Source: a virus
IMG/VR virus record: IMGVR_UViG_3300045974_000167
Coordinates: 1-64,000 of that record
Reading direction: 5' to 3' (one strand)
Length of the DNA: 64,000 nucleotides
Positions 42,669-50,612 of the stretch are shown here, piece after piece. The position numbers were made by a program, and so were the translations under genes. The notes beneath the pieces were generated by a model that was not told where the DNA came from, made no database searches, and worked only from the letters and a program-made list of their open reading frames with translations. Each line of letters starts with the position of its first letter. The stretch's first letter is position 1.

Positions 42669-42700
42669 TACATGGGTACAACGATTGAGGCAGGAACCGA

Positions 42701-43240
42701 GTGCCCGTAACGATAACGAAAAAGCTTGTATCGGTGCCATCCGCTACAAGCATCCTGGGACGGGTGATGGGTGTTGACCCGTCAACGTACACCGGCATAA
42801 TTGTACTAGACGGTGATACGGTAGTGTGTCGAAAAGTAATCAATTTCCCCGAAGTAGAGGGGTATAAGCGGTTGCAACTGATTGCACGGGAGTTTATGAG
42901 GTTGGTACGGATGAACACGCCGCGCCATATCTTCATCGAGCAACAGATTTTCGGCGGCAAGTTCAACCACGCCGTACAGGGTCAAATCAGCGCACTACTC
43001 AGAATGTCGTTGTTTGAGTACGGCGAGCCGTGGTACGACGTAACTCCTACCACGCTGAAGAAGTGGGCGACGGGAAGCGGTAAGGCTGACAAAAAACAGA
43101 TGAAGTCAGCGGTACTTGCTAAGTGGGGATTTGATTCAAAGAGTGACGACGAAGTAGATGCGTATGCAATCGCCCGTCTTGGGCAATTCGTAGTCGGCTC
43201 ACCGTCGCCTACGATAAAGGGTGTAAATAAAGGAGTGTAG
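42701..43240 (+). CDS. RuvC-like Holliday junction resolvase
   Basis: 179 residues, GTG start. RNase H-fold acidic residues: Asp26 (MGVDPSTYTG), Glu80 (FIEQQ), Asp150 and Asp153 (DDEVDAYAIARL), the RuvC arrangement. A second junction nuclease beside the Hjc-like one; one may act in recombination and the other in clearing branches for packaging. Confidence 0.8.
   Translation: MPVTITKKLVSVPSATSILGRVMGVDPSTYTGIIVLDGDTVVCRKVINFPEVEGYKRLQLIAREFMRLVRMNTPRHIFIEQQIFGGKFNHAVQGQISALLRMSLFEYGEPWYDVTPTTLKKWATGSGKADKKQMKSAVLAKWGFDSKSDDEVDAYAIARLGQFVVGSPSPTIKGVNKGV
42873..42886 (+). repeat. Dispersed palindrome TGCAACTGATTGCA
   Basis: In the RuvC-like gene, read as LQLIAR. Confidence 0.8.
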
Positions 43241-43244
43241 AACA

Positions 43245-44003
43245 ATGGATACCAAGGACTTCAAGCGCAACTCGTACAAGCTGCTTTCCCCGAAGACCGC
43301 GAAGGAGGGCTTCCGCGCCGTAGCCCGCAAGCGCCGTGATGTCAACGTCGCTAGCTCGATCCTCAACATCGCGGCTGCGACCAACACCTTCCAGGGTGCC
43401 GTTGCAGAGCACATCCACCCCGGCGTTCAGCTTAACGACAAGCTGCGCGGCGCGGCCAAGCACGCCCTCGGCCCGTGCCTACAGCACGCCGTTGCTCTCG
43501 CCAAGGTGCTGAAGGTGAAGGTGCCCTCGTCCCACCGCAAGATCAAGTCGAAGAACACGGTGACCGGCGGCATCATGGACATCACCCGCCTGGGCGGCGA
43601 CCTGCTCTACACCTACGTTGCAGCCGTTAACTCTGCTCGCGTAGTCCCCCTCACCGCCGAGGAGATCGCTGCCCTCCCTGCCCCCAAGCCGGTTGCCGAG
43701 GGCAAGAAGGCCAAGGTTGCCAAGACCGACAAGATCGTTGTTGATCCTGTCAACGTCGAGGTACTCAAGGTTCAGCTTTCCGCCTACCTCGCCGCTGTCT
43801 ACGAGTTCTCCTGGCTGATGCTGCACGGTCCCGTTGCCGATGTCATGGGCGCGCACATCGCGCAGATCACGCCGAATCACCCCAAGGGCTTCTTCGACGC
43901 TCCCCCGAAGAAGGAGATGCCGAAGGGGTTAGTTCCCCGGAAGAAGAAGGATGCCGCCGCCGTGGTCGCCAAGGCAGAGGCAAAGAAGGCTGTCAAGGCG
44001 TAA
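43245..44003 (+). CDS. Basic hypothetical protein, highly expressed type
   Basis: 252 residues, ATAAAGGAGTGTAGAAC upstream of ATG. Rich in Lys/Arg at both ends (KRNSYKLL, RKRRD; C-terminal VPRKKKDAAAVVAKAEAKKAVKA). Nearly all codons end in C or G, unlike the CTA/GTA-rich tail genes, suggesting strong expression. Could be a nucleic-acid-coating protein. Family unknown. Confidence 0.55.
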   Translation: MDTKDFKRNSYKLLSPKTAKEGFRAVARKRRDVNVASSILNIAAATNTFQGAVAEHIHPGVQLNDKLRGAAKHALGPCLQHAVALAKVLKVKVPSSHRKIKSKNTVTGGIMDITRLGGDLLYTYVAAVNSARVVPLTAEEIAALPAPKPVAEGKKAKVAKTDKIVVDPVNVEVLKVQLSAYLAAVYEFSWLMLHGPVADVMGAHIAQITPNHPKGFFDAPPKKEMPKGLVPRKKKDAAAVVAKAEAKKAVKA

Positions 44004-44031
44004 AACAAACCGTCCATCGAGGCTTTTTCGA

Positions 44032-44060
44032 TTGACTTACATGGCGCGGTAATCTACGAT
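44032..44060 (+). promoter_or_regulatory. Sigma-70-like promoter
   Basis: TTGACT (44032-44037), 17 bp, TACGAT (44055-44060), followed by CAACGGAGTG before ATG 44104. Confidence 0.65.
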
Positions 44061-44103
44061 TCATCCACTTGCGGATTTCCCCGCGCCAACGGAGTGTAAA
44101 AAA

Positions 44104-44889
44104 ATGAGCGAAACCCCTGTTTCTGATGTGCAGGCTACGACCGAGGCTCCCCCCGTAGAGAAGGTTGCCAAGGCCAAGGTGAAGGCGGCTGGCAACTTCA
44201 TCATGGACACCGCCACCGAGATCGAAACCCTCACCAAGACCAAGGCGCTGAATTACGCCGACAAGCTTGCCGAGGACATCGACAACAACAGCTTCAAGCT
44301 CGGCGGCTGCCTCAAGGTGATCCTCGATAACGGTTGGTTCGAGGGTGCCGAATCGTTCGGTGAGTTCGTCGCCAACCGGTTCGGGTTTCAGGAGCGTAAG
44401 GCCCGCTACCTGATGGAGATTTACGAGAACCTCGTTTCCAAGCAGATTCCTTGGGAGAAGGTTCAGATCCTAGGGTGGTCGAAGCTGAAGGATCTCGCCA
44501 AGCACCTGACGCCAGAGAACGTCGATGAGTGGGTCGCCAAGGCCCAGAACGTGACGGTCACCGAGCTTCAGGCGATGCTCAAGGCCACCGCGTCGGACTC
44601 CCCCGACAAGACGACTTCGGACACCACCACGCTGAAGTTCAAGTTCAAGAACGACCAGCTTGAGACTGTTCAGTCGGCGCTGTCGAAGGCGAAGGCCGAG
44701 ACCAACACCGAGTTCGACAACGTTGCCATCGAGAACATCTGCGCTGGCTACCTCGGCGGCACGGTCGCCGCTGCGAAGGGCGCTGACCTCAAGACCCAGA
44801 TGCAGGGCGCTGGGTGGGAGGCTGTCCTGGGAATCTTCGGAGAGCTGTTCCCGAAGGTTGACCTCACGGTTTCGGTGCAGGACGGGTAG
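44104..44889 (+). CDS. Hypothetical protein with putative DNA-binding helical domain
   Basis: 261 residues. A helical domain at about 55-160 has the pattern NSFKLGGCLKVILDNGWF, SFGEFVANRFGFQERKARYLMEIY, IPWEKVQILGWSKLKDLA, VDEWVAKAQNVTVTELQ, known from phage and plasmid proteins of unclear function that look DNA-binding. Own promoter, G/C-ending codons, terminator after it: a single, strongly expressed gene. Confidence 0.55.
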   Translation: MSETPVSDVQATTEAPPVEKVAKAKVKAAGNFIMDTATEIETLTKTKALNYADKLAEDIDNNSFKLGGCLKVILDNGWFEGAESFGEFVANRFGFQERKARYLMEIYENLVSKQIPWEKVQILGWSKLKDLAKHLTPENVDEWVAKAQNVTVTELQAMLKATASDSPDKTTSDTTTLKFKFKNDQLETVQSALSKAKAETNTEFDNVAIENICAGYLGGTVAAAKGADLKTQMQGAGWEAVLGIFGELFPKVDLTVSVQDG

Positions 44890-44918
44890 ATAGGAACGGG
44901 TTACCCGTTGGCAACCAT

Positions 44919-44959
44919 GACCCCACCTGGGAATCCTCCCACGGTGGGGTCTTGTATTT
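44919..44959 (+). terminator. Rho-independent terminator
   Basis: GACCCCACC (44919-44927) pairs with GGTGGGGTC (44943-44951), then TTGTATTT. Confidence 0.75.
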
Positions 44960-44977
44960 CACAATGGAGTGTTCCCC

Positions 44978-45262
44978 ATGTTTTTTAATCCCAAGATTAT
45001 TGTTTTAGAAACGTGGGCCGGTAAGAACGGCTCAGGTGCCGAGATTTGCAACTACCGGTGTGCGTGTAGAACCTGCGGCGCGTCGTGGACAATGACGGGG
45101 CACCCTGATTGGAACATCCGGTGCTTTCAATGCCAAGAGTCTACTTCCCCCGCTAGTTTCTTCCGTAGACTGAGGGAAGACTTTGCTGCTGGCGAATTCA
45201 AGTACGTCCCTAACGTTGATGGCACCAATCATCGCGTGCGTGATGGCTATAATAATCAGTAA
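44978..45262 (+). CDS. Small zinc-ribbon protein
   Basis: 94 residues; AATGGAGTG 8 nt before ATG. CRTCG and CFQCQ knuckles with an upstream CNYRCAC give a zinc-ribbon look. Overlaps the next gene. Function unknown. Confidence 0.5.
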   Translation: MFFNPKIIVLETWAGKNGSGAEICNYRCACRTCGASWTMTGHPDWNIRCFQCQESTSPASFFRRLREDFAAGEFKYVPNVDGTNHRVRDGYNNQ

Positions 45263-45575
45263 GCAAGCCAAGAAGATTCTGAATCGCTCCGAAGTCCACG
45301 TTGAAAAGGTCAAACCGGTCCACAAAACCGGCACCCTCGTCCCCTCTACGAATGACCCTAATAGTTCCGTATTGGCTGCCCTGTGGGCTCTGCCCGGTCG
45401 CCCCGGTCAAACCCTTATGATCGTTAAACGCGCCACCGGTAGAACTTACCGAGTCATCTGCTACAACCCTGTTACTAGAGTAATGGGCCTAGCCAGTGAA
45501 GAACTGGCGGGCCATACCTTCGATGCACCTTACACTGAAGATGCGGAGGCCAGATACACGCCACTATGGCGTTGA
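45219..45575 (+). CDS. Small hypothetical protein
   Basis: 118 residues from ATG 45219, or 110 from ATG 45243; both lack a good ribosome site and overlap the previous gene. After a short hydrophobic start (APIIACVMAIIIS) comes a basic part and a small beta domain (TLMIVKRATGRTYRVICYNP). Possible membrane-tethered protein. Confidence 0.4.
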   Translation: MAPIIACVMAIIISKQAKKILNRSEVHVEKVKPVHKTGTLVPSTNDPNSSVLAALWALPGRPGQTLMIVKRATGRTYRVICYNPVTRVMGLASEELAGHTFDAPYTEDAEARYTPLWR

Positions 45576-45576
45576 G

Positions 45577-45590
45577 TGCAACTGATTGCA
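45577..45590 (+). repeat. Dispersed palindrome TGCAACTGATTGCA
   Basis: Intergenic, ending 4 bp before the -35 of the next promoter. Confidence 0.85.
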
Positions 45591-45594
45591 GGAT

Positions 45595-45623
45595 TTGACA
45601 ATCCTAGAGTGTTGATGTAATCT
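45595..45623 (+). promoter_or_regulatory. Sigma-70-like promoter beside palindrome
   Basis: TTGACA (45595-45600), 17 bp, TAATCT (45618-45623); leader ends CCCATGGAGGG before ATG 45646. Confidence 0.75.
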
Positions 45624-45645
45624 CCCGAAATCCCATGGAGGGATG

Positions 45646-46584
45646 ATGGAACAAAAAGAGATGTTCCCTGCGGTAACAGGGAACAGCCCAGCGCACCACT
45701 CCCAGGTGATGAGTGCGTTCATCAAGTGCATCCGGCTACGTCGAACCGACGACGCGGTGTACTGGTTCACGCACTTCAACCACTTCTGGCCGAAGGAACA
45801 GTTCCGGCTGACCCGCCGCATCCTGATCTGTTCAGCGGAAGATTGCATCGATGTCCCGGTGCAGAAGGAGGTCGCGGCGTGGTTTATCGGGGCCATCAAT
45901 CAGAAGGATAGGACGGCGTGGTATCGTGGCGCTGTCGCCAAGATCCATCTGATTTGCGCCACACGTAACTGGTGGTGGCAACCGACCGGACGACGCTACG
46001 TCGTTCGATGGACGGAGACTGAACGAACACTGGGGCTCCTGCCGGAACTAACTAAGTCCGAGCTAGTAAAACTCCCTGTCGATTTCGATAAAGAGGGTGT
46101 AGCCCTAATTCAGCATATGCTACTCAATGCTGGATTTGAAGATTACAAGGCTAGAGGTGCATACGCTGCGATGCTTGAAGAGAGAGCGCGCACCACAGAA
46201 AATATGTCGGCGCGACTTTCTGCTGGAATCCATCGAAAGTACGCAAAGCTTCTCGGGAAGGATGAGAATTTCACGGGCCAAGCTCTGTATAAACTTGCCG
46301 GGGGAAGTCTTGGGATTAATGCTTACCCTGCAATAAAGGCAGAGGATGTCAGAGATTCCGTTCATAAGGCCCTAACGCGGTTGAAGAATCCAGAGAAGAC
46401 GCCTTCATGGACCCACGACGGAATCCATTGCTATGGTAAAGATAGGCGATTTGCAGGCGTCCTTCGCAGTATGGTTGGATGCTGTAACGCATTTAGCCAT
46501 TACGGACGCCTTGACCCCGCCGACGAATTCACTGAGGAAATGTATGAGCTCTCCAATGTCAGCTTCTCCCACAAGCTTCTTTAG
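45646..46584 (+). CDS. MgsA/RarA C-terminal-domain protein
   Basis: 312 residues. Start ATG 45646 is set by analogy with other CATGGAGGG-NNN-ATG leaders (45643 is possible). Residues about 23-60 (MSAFIKCIRLRRTDDAVYWFTHF, RLTRRILICSAEDC) match the C-terminal domain of the MgsA/RarA replication-associated AAA+ ATPase, but there is no ATPase domain. Might interact with the host replisome or clamp loader. C-terminal half not recognised. Confidence 0.6.
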   Translation: MEQKEMFPAVTGNSPAHHSQVMSAFIKCIRLRRTDDAVYWFTHFNHFWPKEQFRLTRRILICSAEDCIDVPVQKEVAAWFIGAINQKDRTAWYRGAVAKIHLICATRNWWWQPTGRRYVVRWTETERTLGLLPELTKSELVKLPVDFDKEGVALIQHMLLNAGFEDYKARGAYAAMLEERARTTENMSARLSAGIHRKYAKLLGKDENFTGQALYKLAGGSLGINAYPAIKAEDVRDSVHKALTRLKNPEKTPSWTHDGIHCYGKDRRFAGVLRSMVGCCNAFSHYGRLDPADEFTEEMYELSNVSFSHKLL

Positions 46585-47158
46585 GGATGATACAGAAACC
46601 CTGTACGTTGTCTCTGCCCATGAGCACGGGGCAACGTCCAAGGCCCTGTTCAGCCCAGAGGAATTGCACGATTCCCGTGTAGAACGCGCAGGGGAATTGC
46701 TCAAGATGGCGGCGGTGCAGGGGGATACTGTCCTAGATGTTGGATGCGGCTATGGCTCGCTAATTCCACACGTTCCGGCAGGTGTTAAGTATGTGGGGAT
46801 GGACCCCAATCCAGCTTTTCTCAAAAAGGCAAGCGAGGATTACCCATCTACCTTGTTTATCCACTCTGGGATTCCCCTGGCCGATAACATACCACCACCA
46901 CTCTGCGATTACGTCGTTAGTCTCGGAGTTGCGTGTCACCTCATGTCCGGTGTCGCGTCCCTTGTTTGGTACGCTCATAAGCTCCAGTTAATGGCCCGTA
47001 AGGGCATCATTATCGAGATTCAAACACCAGCGTACAACGGCTCCTTCACCAAGTTTAGCACGGAAGAGATCGTGCAGGCATTCTGCCAACGCATAAAAGC
47101 AGAGAATACACTATCCCACCCGAAGGATAGCGCCTCGACTTACCTGTTCTTCCTATGA
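46544..47158 (+). CDS. Class I SAM-dependent methyltransferase
   Basis: 204 residues; GAGG before ATG 46544. SAM-binding motif VLDVGCGYGSLIPHV (about 63-77), acidic VGMDPNPAFL after strand 2. Substrate unknown. It overlaps the MT-A70 gene by ATGA, so the two methyltransferases are made together. Could act on a small sugar, a nucleotide or DNA. Confidence 0.75.
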   Translation: MSSPMSASPTSFFRDDTETLYVVSAHEHGATSKALFSPEELHDSRVERAGELLKMAAVQGDTVLDVGCGYGSLIPHVPAGVKYVGMDPNPAFLKKASEDYPSTLFIHSGIPLADNIPPPLCDYVVSLGVACHLMSGVASLVWYAHKLQLMARKGIIIEIQTPAYNGSFTKFSTEEIVQAFCQRIKAENTLSHPKDSASTYLFFL

Positions 47159-47757
47159 GCGTCCTAATCGTTAAAGCCTCACCCATCGAAAAGAAGTACA
47201 AGACAATTGCTGCCGATCCCCCGTGGGCTGAACACGGCGGCGGCAAGGTGCAGCGGGGGGCTGACCGGCACTATGACCTGATGAAAACTGCTGAGATTGC
47301 GGCGTTTGGTATGCGCGTGCAACTGATTGCAGATAAGGACGCCCACCTCTACCTTTGGGCCACGAACAACCACCTAGAGGATGCTCTATCCATCCTCCCC
47401 GCGTGGGGATTCAAGTTCGTGACAATGATTACGTGGGTCAAGGAAGGTAAACCCGGCCTGGGTCAATACTTCCGTGGACTTACTGAGCATTGCATCTTCG
47501 CCAAGCGCGGACAACCCACCTACCGCGTCGGAATCAACGGCAAGAGGGCACAAGGGCTTACTGCACTTCTAGATGAAGGTCGCGGCCTCTGGTTCAAGGC
47601 CAAACGTGGCAAGCACTCTGAGAAACCTGCCCAGTTATACACTTGGGCACGTTCCGTTAGCCACGGACCCTACCTTGAAATGTTCGCCCGTGTCGCCCGC
47701 CCAGGTTGGGATAGCTGGGGAATCGAGGCCCCCACTTCTACCAAGGTCAATCTATGA
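47155..47757 (+). CDS. MT-A70-type adenine methyltransferase
   Basis: 200 residues. DPPW catalytic motif at 21-24, FVTMITWVKEGKPGLGQYFRG, and HSEKPAQLYTWARSVSHGPYLEMFAR are hallmarks of MT-A70 N6-adenine methyltransferases. In phages these usually methylate genomic DNA and protect it from host restriction. Palindrome site inside (VQLIAD). Confidence 0.85.
   Translation: MSVLIVKASPIEKKYKTIAADPPWAEHGGGKVQRGADRHYDLMKTAEIAAFGMRVQLIADKDAHLYLWATNNHLEDALSILPAWGFKFVTMITWVKEGKPGLGQYFRGLTEHCIFAKRGQPTYRVGINGKRAQGLTALLDEGRGLWFKAKRGKHSEKPAQLYTWARSVSHGPYLEMFARVARPGWDSWGIEAPTSTKVNL
47318..47331 (+). repeat. Dispersed palindrome TGCAACTGATTGCA
   Basis: In the MT-A70 gene. Confidence 0.8.
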
Positions 47758-48500
47758 ACAAGAACGAGATTTACACGGCTAATCAACCACTCTGTCTGGG
47801 TGGGCAGATTTATATGTGGAACCGGTATGCCAACGTTGGGCATATGGTTCACATGCCGGATGCCCAATTCACCAAGGGCGGGCACATGAGCCGTATCGAT
47901 TTCCTGGCCCCGGACGGGAAAGTGCAGCCAATGATCTTTCCCCTCAAGGACCGGTTCCTGACCCCCGTGAACGAGTGCCTACTGCACGAACAGGATAAGA
48001 CTTTCAGGAAATTCTTTGGGACTATCCGTGCTCTGTACGCCAAGTTCTACTATTTCAAGACCTACGAAGAAAAGCTGTATAGCCTTATCGAAGTATTAGA
48101 CGGAACCTTGTTTTCCAAGCCAGTCAACCTAGCCACGTTGAATTCCTATCTCTGGAATTGGGTAGCGGAAGAAGTCGGTATCCGCAACGGCATCGAGCAG
48201 CATTACACCACCAAGCTAGGATTCGTGCGGCCCGATGACCCCTCCGAATGGGTGGCGATGATGGGCGCTGCAATCGGTTGCAAGCTCTACCTCGGCGGCG
48301 GCACGGCAGCCAACGCCTACTTGAAGAAGGAACATTTCTCCAATAGGGGTATGGACTTCATCTCCCAGGACTATAAGATGAAGCCATACCGTAGGACTAA
48401 GAGTCACATCAACGATAACGCTATGGTGTCAATCTTAGATCCTCTATTCATTGGGGGACCGAACCTTGTCCAAGAACTTGTTGGAGTACCGGCTTGGTAG
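47754..48500 (+). CDS. WbqC-like protein
   Basis: 248 residues, ATGA overlap with the MT-A70 gene. N-terminal NQPLCLGGQIYMWNRYANVGHMVHMPDAQFTKGGHMSRI in outline and the later block IGCKLYLGGGTAANAYL..EHF...GMDF follow the WbqC family, associated with glycan or sugar-nucleotide pathways. Its coupling to methyltransferases and the nearby glycosyltransferase suggests a shared modification pathway. Activity of the family is poorly defined. Confidence 0.6.
   Translation: MNKNEIYTANQPLCLGGQIYMWNRYANVGHMVHMPDAQFTKGGHMSRIDFLAPDGKVQPMIFPLKDRFLTPVNECLLHEQDKTFRKFFGTIRALYAKFYYFKTYEEKLYSLIEVLDGTLFSKPVNLATLNSYLWNWVAEEVGIRNGIEQHYTTKLGFVRPDDPSEWVAMMGAAIGCKLYLGGGTAANAYLKKEHFSNRGMDFISQDYKMKPYRRTKSHINDNAMVSILDPLFIGGPNLVQELVGVPAW
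48269..48282 (+). repeat. Dispersed palindrome, variant TGCAATCGGTTGCA
   Basis: In the WbqC-like gene, read as AAIGCK; arms intact. Confidence 0.7.
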
Positions 48501-48729
48501 TTTCTTTGAACGATTCTGGTGCATTGTTTTCGGCCAACATCGCTACACAGAGAAAGCGCAGACATTCCCGGGCCGTAGGAAGACTTGGATTGGTCAAGAT
48601 AACTACGTAGTTGACCCGGGGTTTATCGCTTCTTGGGAACAGTGTATTTACTGCGGAAAGCAGATTAACAAATCCTTCAGAGAGATAGAGTCGATTAACG
48701 ACCCCTCTTACGAGCCCCCTAGACTATGA
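48466..48729 (+). CDS. Small hypothetical protein with CxxC
   Basis: 87 residues from TTG 48466; other TTG starts nearby are possible, all overlapping the WbqC-like gene. SFFERFWCIVFGQHRYTEK and CIYCGKQINKS: one CxxC knuckle. Function unknown. Confidence 0.4.
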   Translation: MSKNLLEYRLGSFFERFWCIVFGQHRYTEKAQTFPGRRKTWIGQDNYVVDPGFIASWEQCIYCGKQINKSFREIESINDPSYEPPRL

Positions 48730-48971
48730 CCAAGAGACATTTTCTAGAAGCCGCGATGCGTAGGGGGTACGCTCGCGTATACGTCTACGGTGAAACTTTG
48801 CCTAGACTGCTTTCATGGGACTTGGGTATGCCCGTGGAATTGAATAGTATGGGTATCAAGATGACCGTGATTCAAAACGACCTTCCAACTGAGATCGAGA
48901 TCCCGTGGGACTCTATCTCTTCCATGGTAGCTCAGGATAGCGAGAGGTACCCGGAGGATCTCAATGAGTAG
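48726..48971 (+). CDS. Small hypothetical protein
   Basis: 81 residues, ATGA overlap. RVYVYGETLPRLLSWDLGMP, then IEIPWDSISSMV: compact beta-rich domain. Unknown. Confidence 0.45.
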   Translation: MTKRHFLEAAMRRGYARVYVYGETLPRLLSWDLGMPVELNSMGIKMTVIQNDLPTEIEIPWDSISSMVAQDSERYPEDLNE

Positions 48972-49161
48972 CCTGATGGACTACCTCGACGCCCACGCTA
49001 ATTTAGTGTATCTGCTACTCGGGCTGTGGTTATTAGCTTTCTTTGCCATGTGGTCGTTGGGGACATACCGGAAGCGCCGTAGGAGCCATCGGCATATCCT
49101 GCCGGGTCACACAAACGCTGTAGAGAAGACCGACGAAATCTGGTTGGATAAACTCAAATAG
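48964..49161 (+). CDS. Small membrane protein
   Basis: 65 residues with one membrane segment (about 13-31, LVYLLLGLWLLAFFAMWSL) followed by RKRRRSHRH, so N-out/C-in. Overlaps the previous gene. Role unknown. Confidence 0.5.
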   Translation: MSSLMDYLDAHANLVYLLLGLWLLAFFAMWSLGTYRKRRRSHRHILPGHTNAVEKTDEIWLDKLK

Positions 49162-49169
49162 GGGGCGTA

Positions 49170-49415
49170 ATGTTTGTGAAGCGGAAGTTTGAACTAGCTT
49201 GGATTGAGGGAAACCCTGAAACGGGTCTGACGGTGGCGCGGAGGGAGTTTATCCTTGCTGGCGAAACCTTACAGATTAAGACGGAGGGCGGGATAGTTAC
49301 CCTTGTGGTAACTTCTATCGGCGGGGATAAGCCCGTTGATGATAAAAAGGTGATGCAAATCGTCACAGATCACATCATTGCCACCGACCCAAGCCCCTCC
49401 CCAAGCAAGCATTAG
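49170..49415 (+). CDS. Small hypothetical protein
   Basis: 81 residues, GGGGGCGTA before ATG. LTVARREFILAGETLQIKTEGG, Ser/Pro-rich C-terminus. Last gene before a strong terminator. Unknown. Confidence 0.45.
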   Translation: MFVKRKFELAWIEGNPETGLTVARREFILAGETLQIKTEGGIVTLVVTSIGGDKPVDDKKVMQIVTDHIIATDPSPSPSKH

Positions 49416-49441
49416 AATCTAACCACAAGATAACATTAGAG

Positions 49442-49477
49442 AAACCCACAGGGACTTCGACCCTTGTGGGTTTTTTT
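49442..49477 (+). terminator. Rho-independent terminator
   Basis: AAACCCACA-GGG pairs with CCC-TTGTGGGTTT around ACTTCGA, with a run of seven T. One of the clearest terminators in the window. Confidence 0.85.
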
Positions 49478-49508
49478 ATGTTTGGACTTGAAGCCAACGG
49501 TAAATACC

Positions 49509-49823
49509 ATGTATATTCGAGGGCCTGGAGGAATCATTCTACCTATGGACAATTTTAGCGCACCACCTCCGAAGCCTGGCGACGGACTGAGCACCGTCTA
49601 CCGAATCGGCGGCAAGCACCCCGGATTCAAGAAGTGTCGCCATTGCGGCGTAGCCGGATACGTTACAGAGCCGACTATTACGAAGGCACTCCGTAAGGGT
49701 CTAGAAGACGCCAAGTTTCAGATCGTTAGTGTTGCAAAGAAAGGTGAGCGTGAGGGTACTTTCAACGTCATGCTCCGTCCGCTGATGAACATGCTTAGGT
49801 CGAAAGGAATGGTTGTTCGCTAA
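49509..49823 (+). CDS. Small hypothetical protein with CRHCG
   Basis: 104 residues from ATG 49509; GGAGG at 49527-49531 sits inside the frame and ATG 49545 is an alternative. YRIGGKHPGFKKCRHCGVAGYV, then TITKALRKGLEDAKF. A possible -35/-10 (TTGAAG, TATATT) overlaps the start, so the start is uncertain. Confidence 0.45.
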   Translation: MYIRGPGGIILPMDNFSAPPPKPGDGLSTVYRIGGKHPGFKKCRHCGVAGYVTEPTITKALRKGLEDAKFQIVSVAKKGEREGTFNVMLRPLMNMLRSKGMVVR

Positions 49824-50035
49824 TGGGATTCGCTACGTGCGGTAAAAGACTGCGGGCCGAATTAATCAAGCGCGGAGTCTCGGAGGCTACGTTCTCTTGG
49901 ACTTCTGGAATTCCCCAAGGGGTTAAATCTGTCGAGAACACCCCTGAAGTTAGGAAATATCTCCAGAATTTTAACATCAAGATCGATGATGTCGGCTGCG
50001 TCTGCCACGACAGCGGGGTCTGCGATTACAAATGA
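49823..50035 (+). CDS. Small hypothetical protein
   Basis: 70 residues, TAATG overlap. CGKRLRAELIKRGVSEATFSW, C-terminal CVCHDSGVCDYK. Unknown. Confidence 0.45.
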   Translation: MGFATCGKRLRAELIKRGVSEATFSWTSGIPQGVKSVENTPEVRKYLQNFNIKIDDVGCVCHDSGVCDYK

Positions 50036-50039
50036 ACGC

Positions 50040-50069
50040 TGGTCAATGGTTCACTCCTAGTTTTATAAT
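50040..50069 (+). promoter_or_regulatory. Candidate leaderless promoter of HNH gene
   Basis: TGGTCA (50040-50045), 18 bp, consensus TATAAT (50064-50069), with only 6 nt to the ATG at 50076 and no Shine-Dalgarno. Confidence 0.55.
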
Positions 50070-50075
50070 CTGACC

Positions 50076-50612
50076 ATGCCTTACGCCGACCCGGTAAAAC
50101 GTAGAGAAGCGAATCGTCTTTGGGCGCGTAAATACCGCGAAAACAATAGAGAACTTGTTAATGCTGCGGCCAAAGAATACTACCACTCCAACCCCGCTTA
50201 TCGTGCCAGGGCCATACAACTAGCAACCGCTAGGCAAGAATCTAACCCAGAAGCTAAACGCGCCAGCGGCCAACGCTATTATCAGAATCATAAAGTAACA
50301 CTTCGTAGTTACTACAAATCATGGACAAATACTCCTGATGGAAGACGTATTCGTAGGGAACTAGAACAACGTAGACACGCATTAAAAACCGGTGCTCCCG
50401 GTGAGTTTACCAAGGAACAGTGGTTACAAAGAAAAAGCCTTTGGGGTGGAAAATGTTGGCTAAACTTGAATGGGTGCGCGTCCGTGGCAGGCTCTATTGA
50501 CCATGTAATACCGCTTTCTAAGGGTGGAACCAATTGGCCCGCTAACTTGCGACCGGCTTGCCGAAGTTGCAATAGCAAGAAGAATGCACAGGATTGGCGG
50601 AAATATGTCTAA
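50076..50612 (+). CDS. HNH endonuclease (homing type)
   Basis: 178 residues. Basic N-terminal half with tandem YxxNP/YYQNHK-type units, then a C-terminal HNH domain: GGKCWLNLNGC, SIDHVIPLSKGGTNWPANLRPACRSCNSKK. A free-standing selfish nuclease inserted between unknown genes and the glycosyltransferase. It carries its own TATAAT promoter with no leader, and A/T-richer codons than its neighbours, consistent with separate acquisition. Confidence 0.85.
   Translation: MPYADPVKRREANRLWARKYRENNRELVNAAAKEYYHSNPAYRARAIQLATARQESNPEAKRASGQRYYQNHKVTLRSYYKSWTNTPDGRRIRRELEQRRHALKTGAPGEFTKEQWLQRKSLWGGKCWLNLNGCASVAGSIDHVIPLSKGGTNWPANLRPACRSCNSKKNAQDWRKYV

Noticed and set aside
49464-49508. GTG start at 49464 for the 49509-49823 gene
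   Set aside because: It lies within the terminator stem of the preceding operon.
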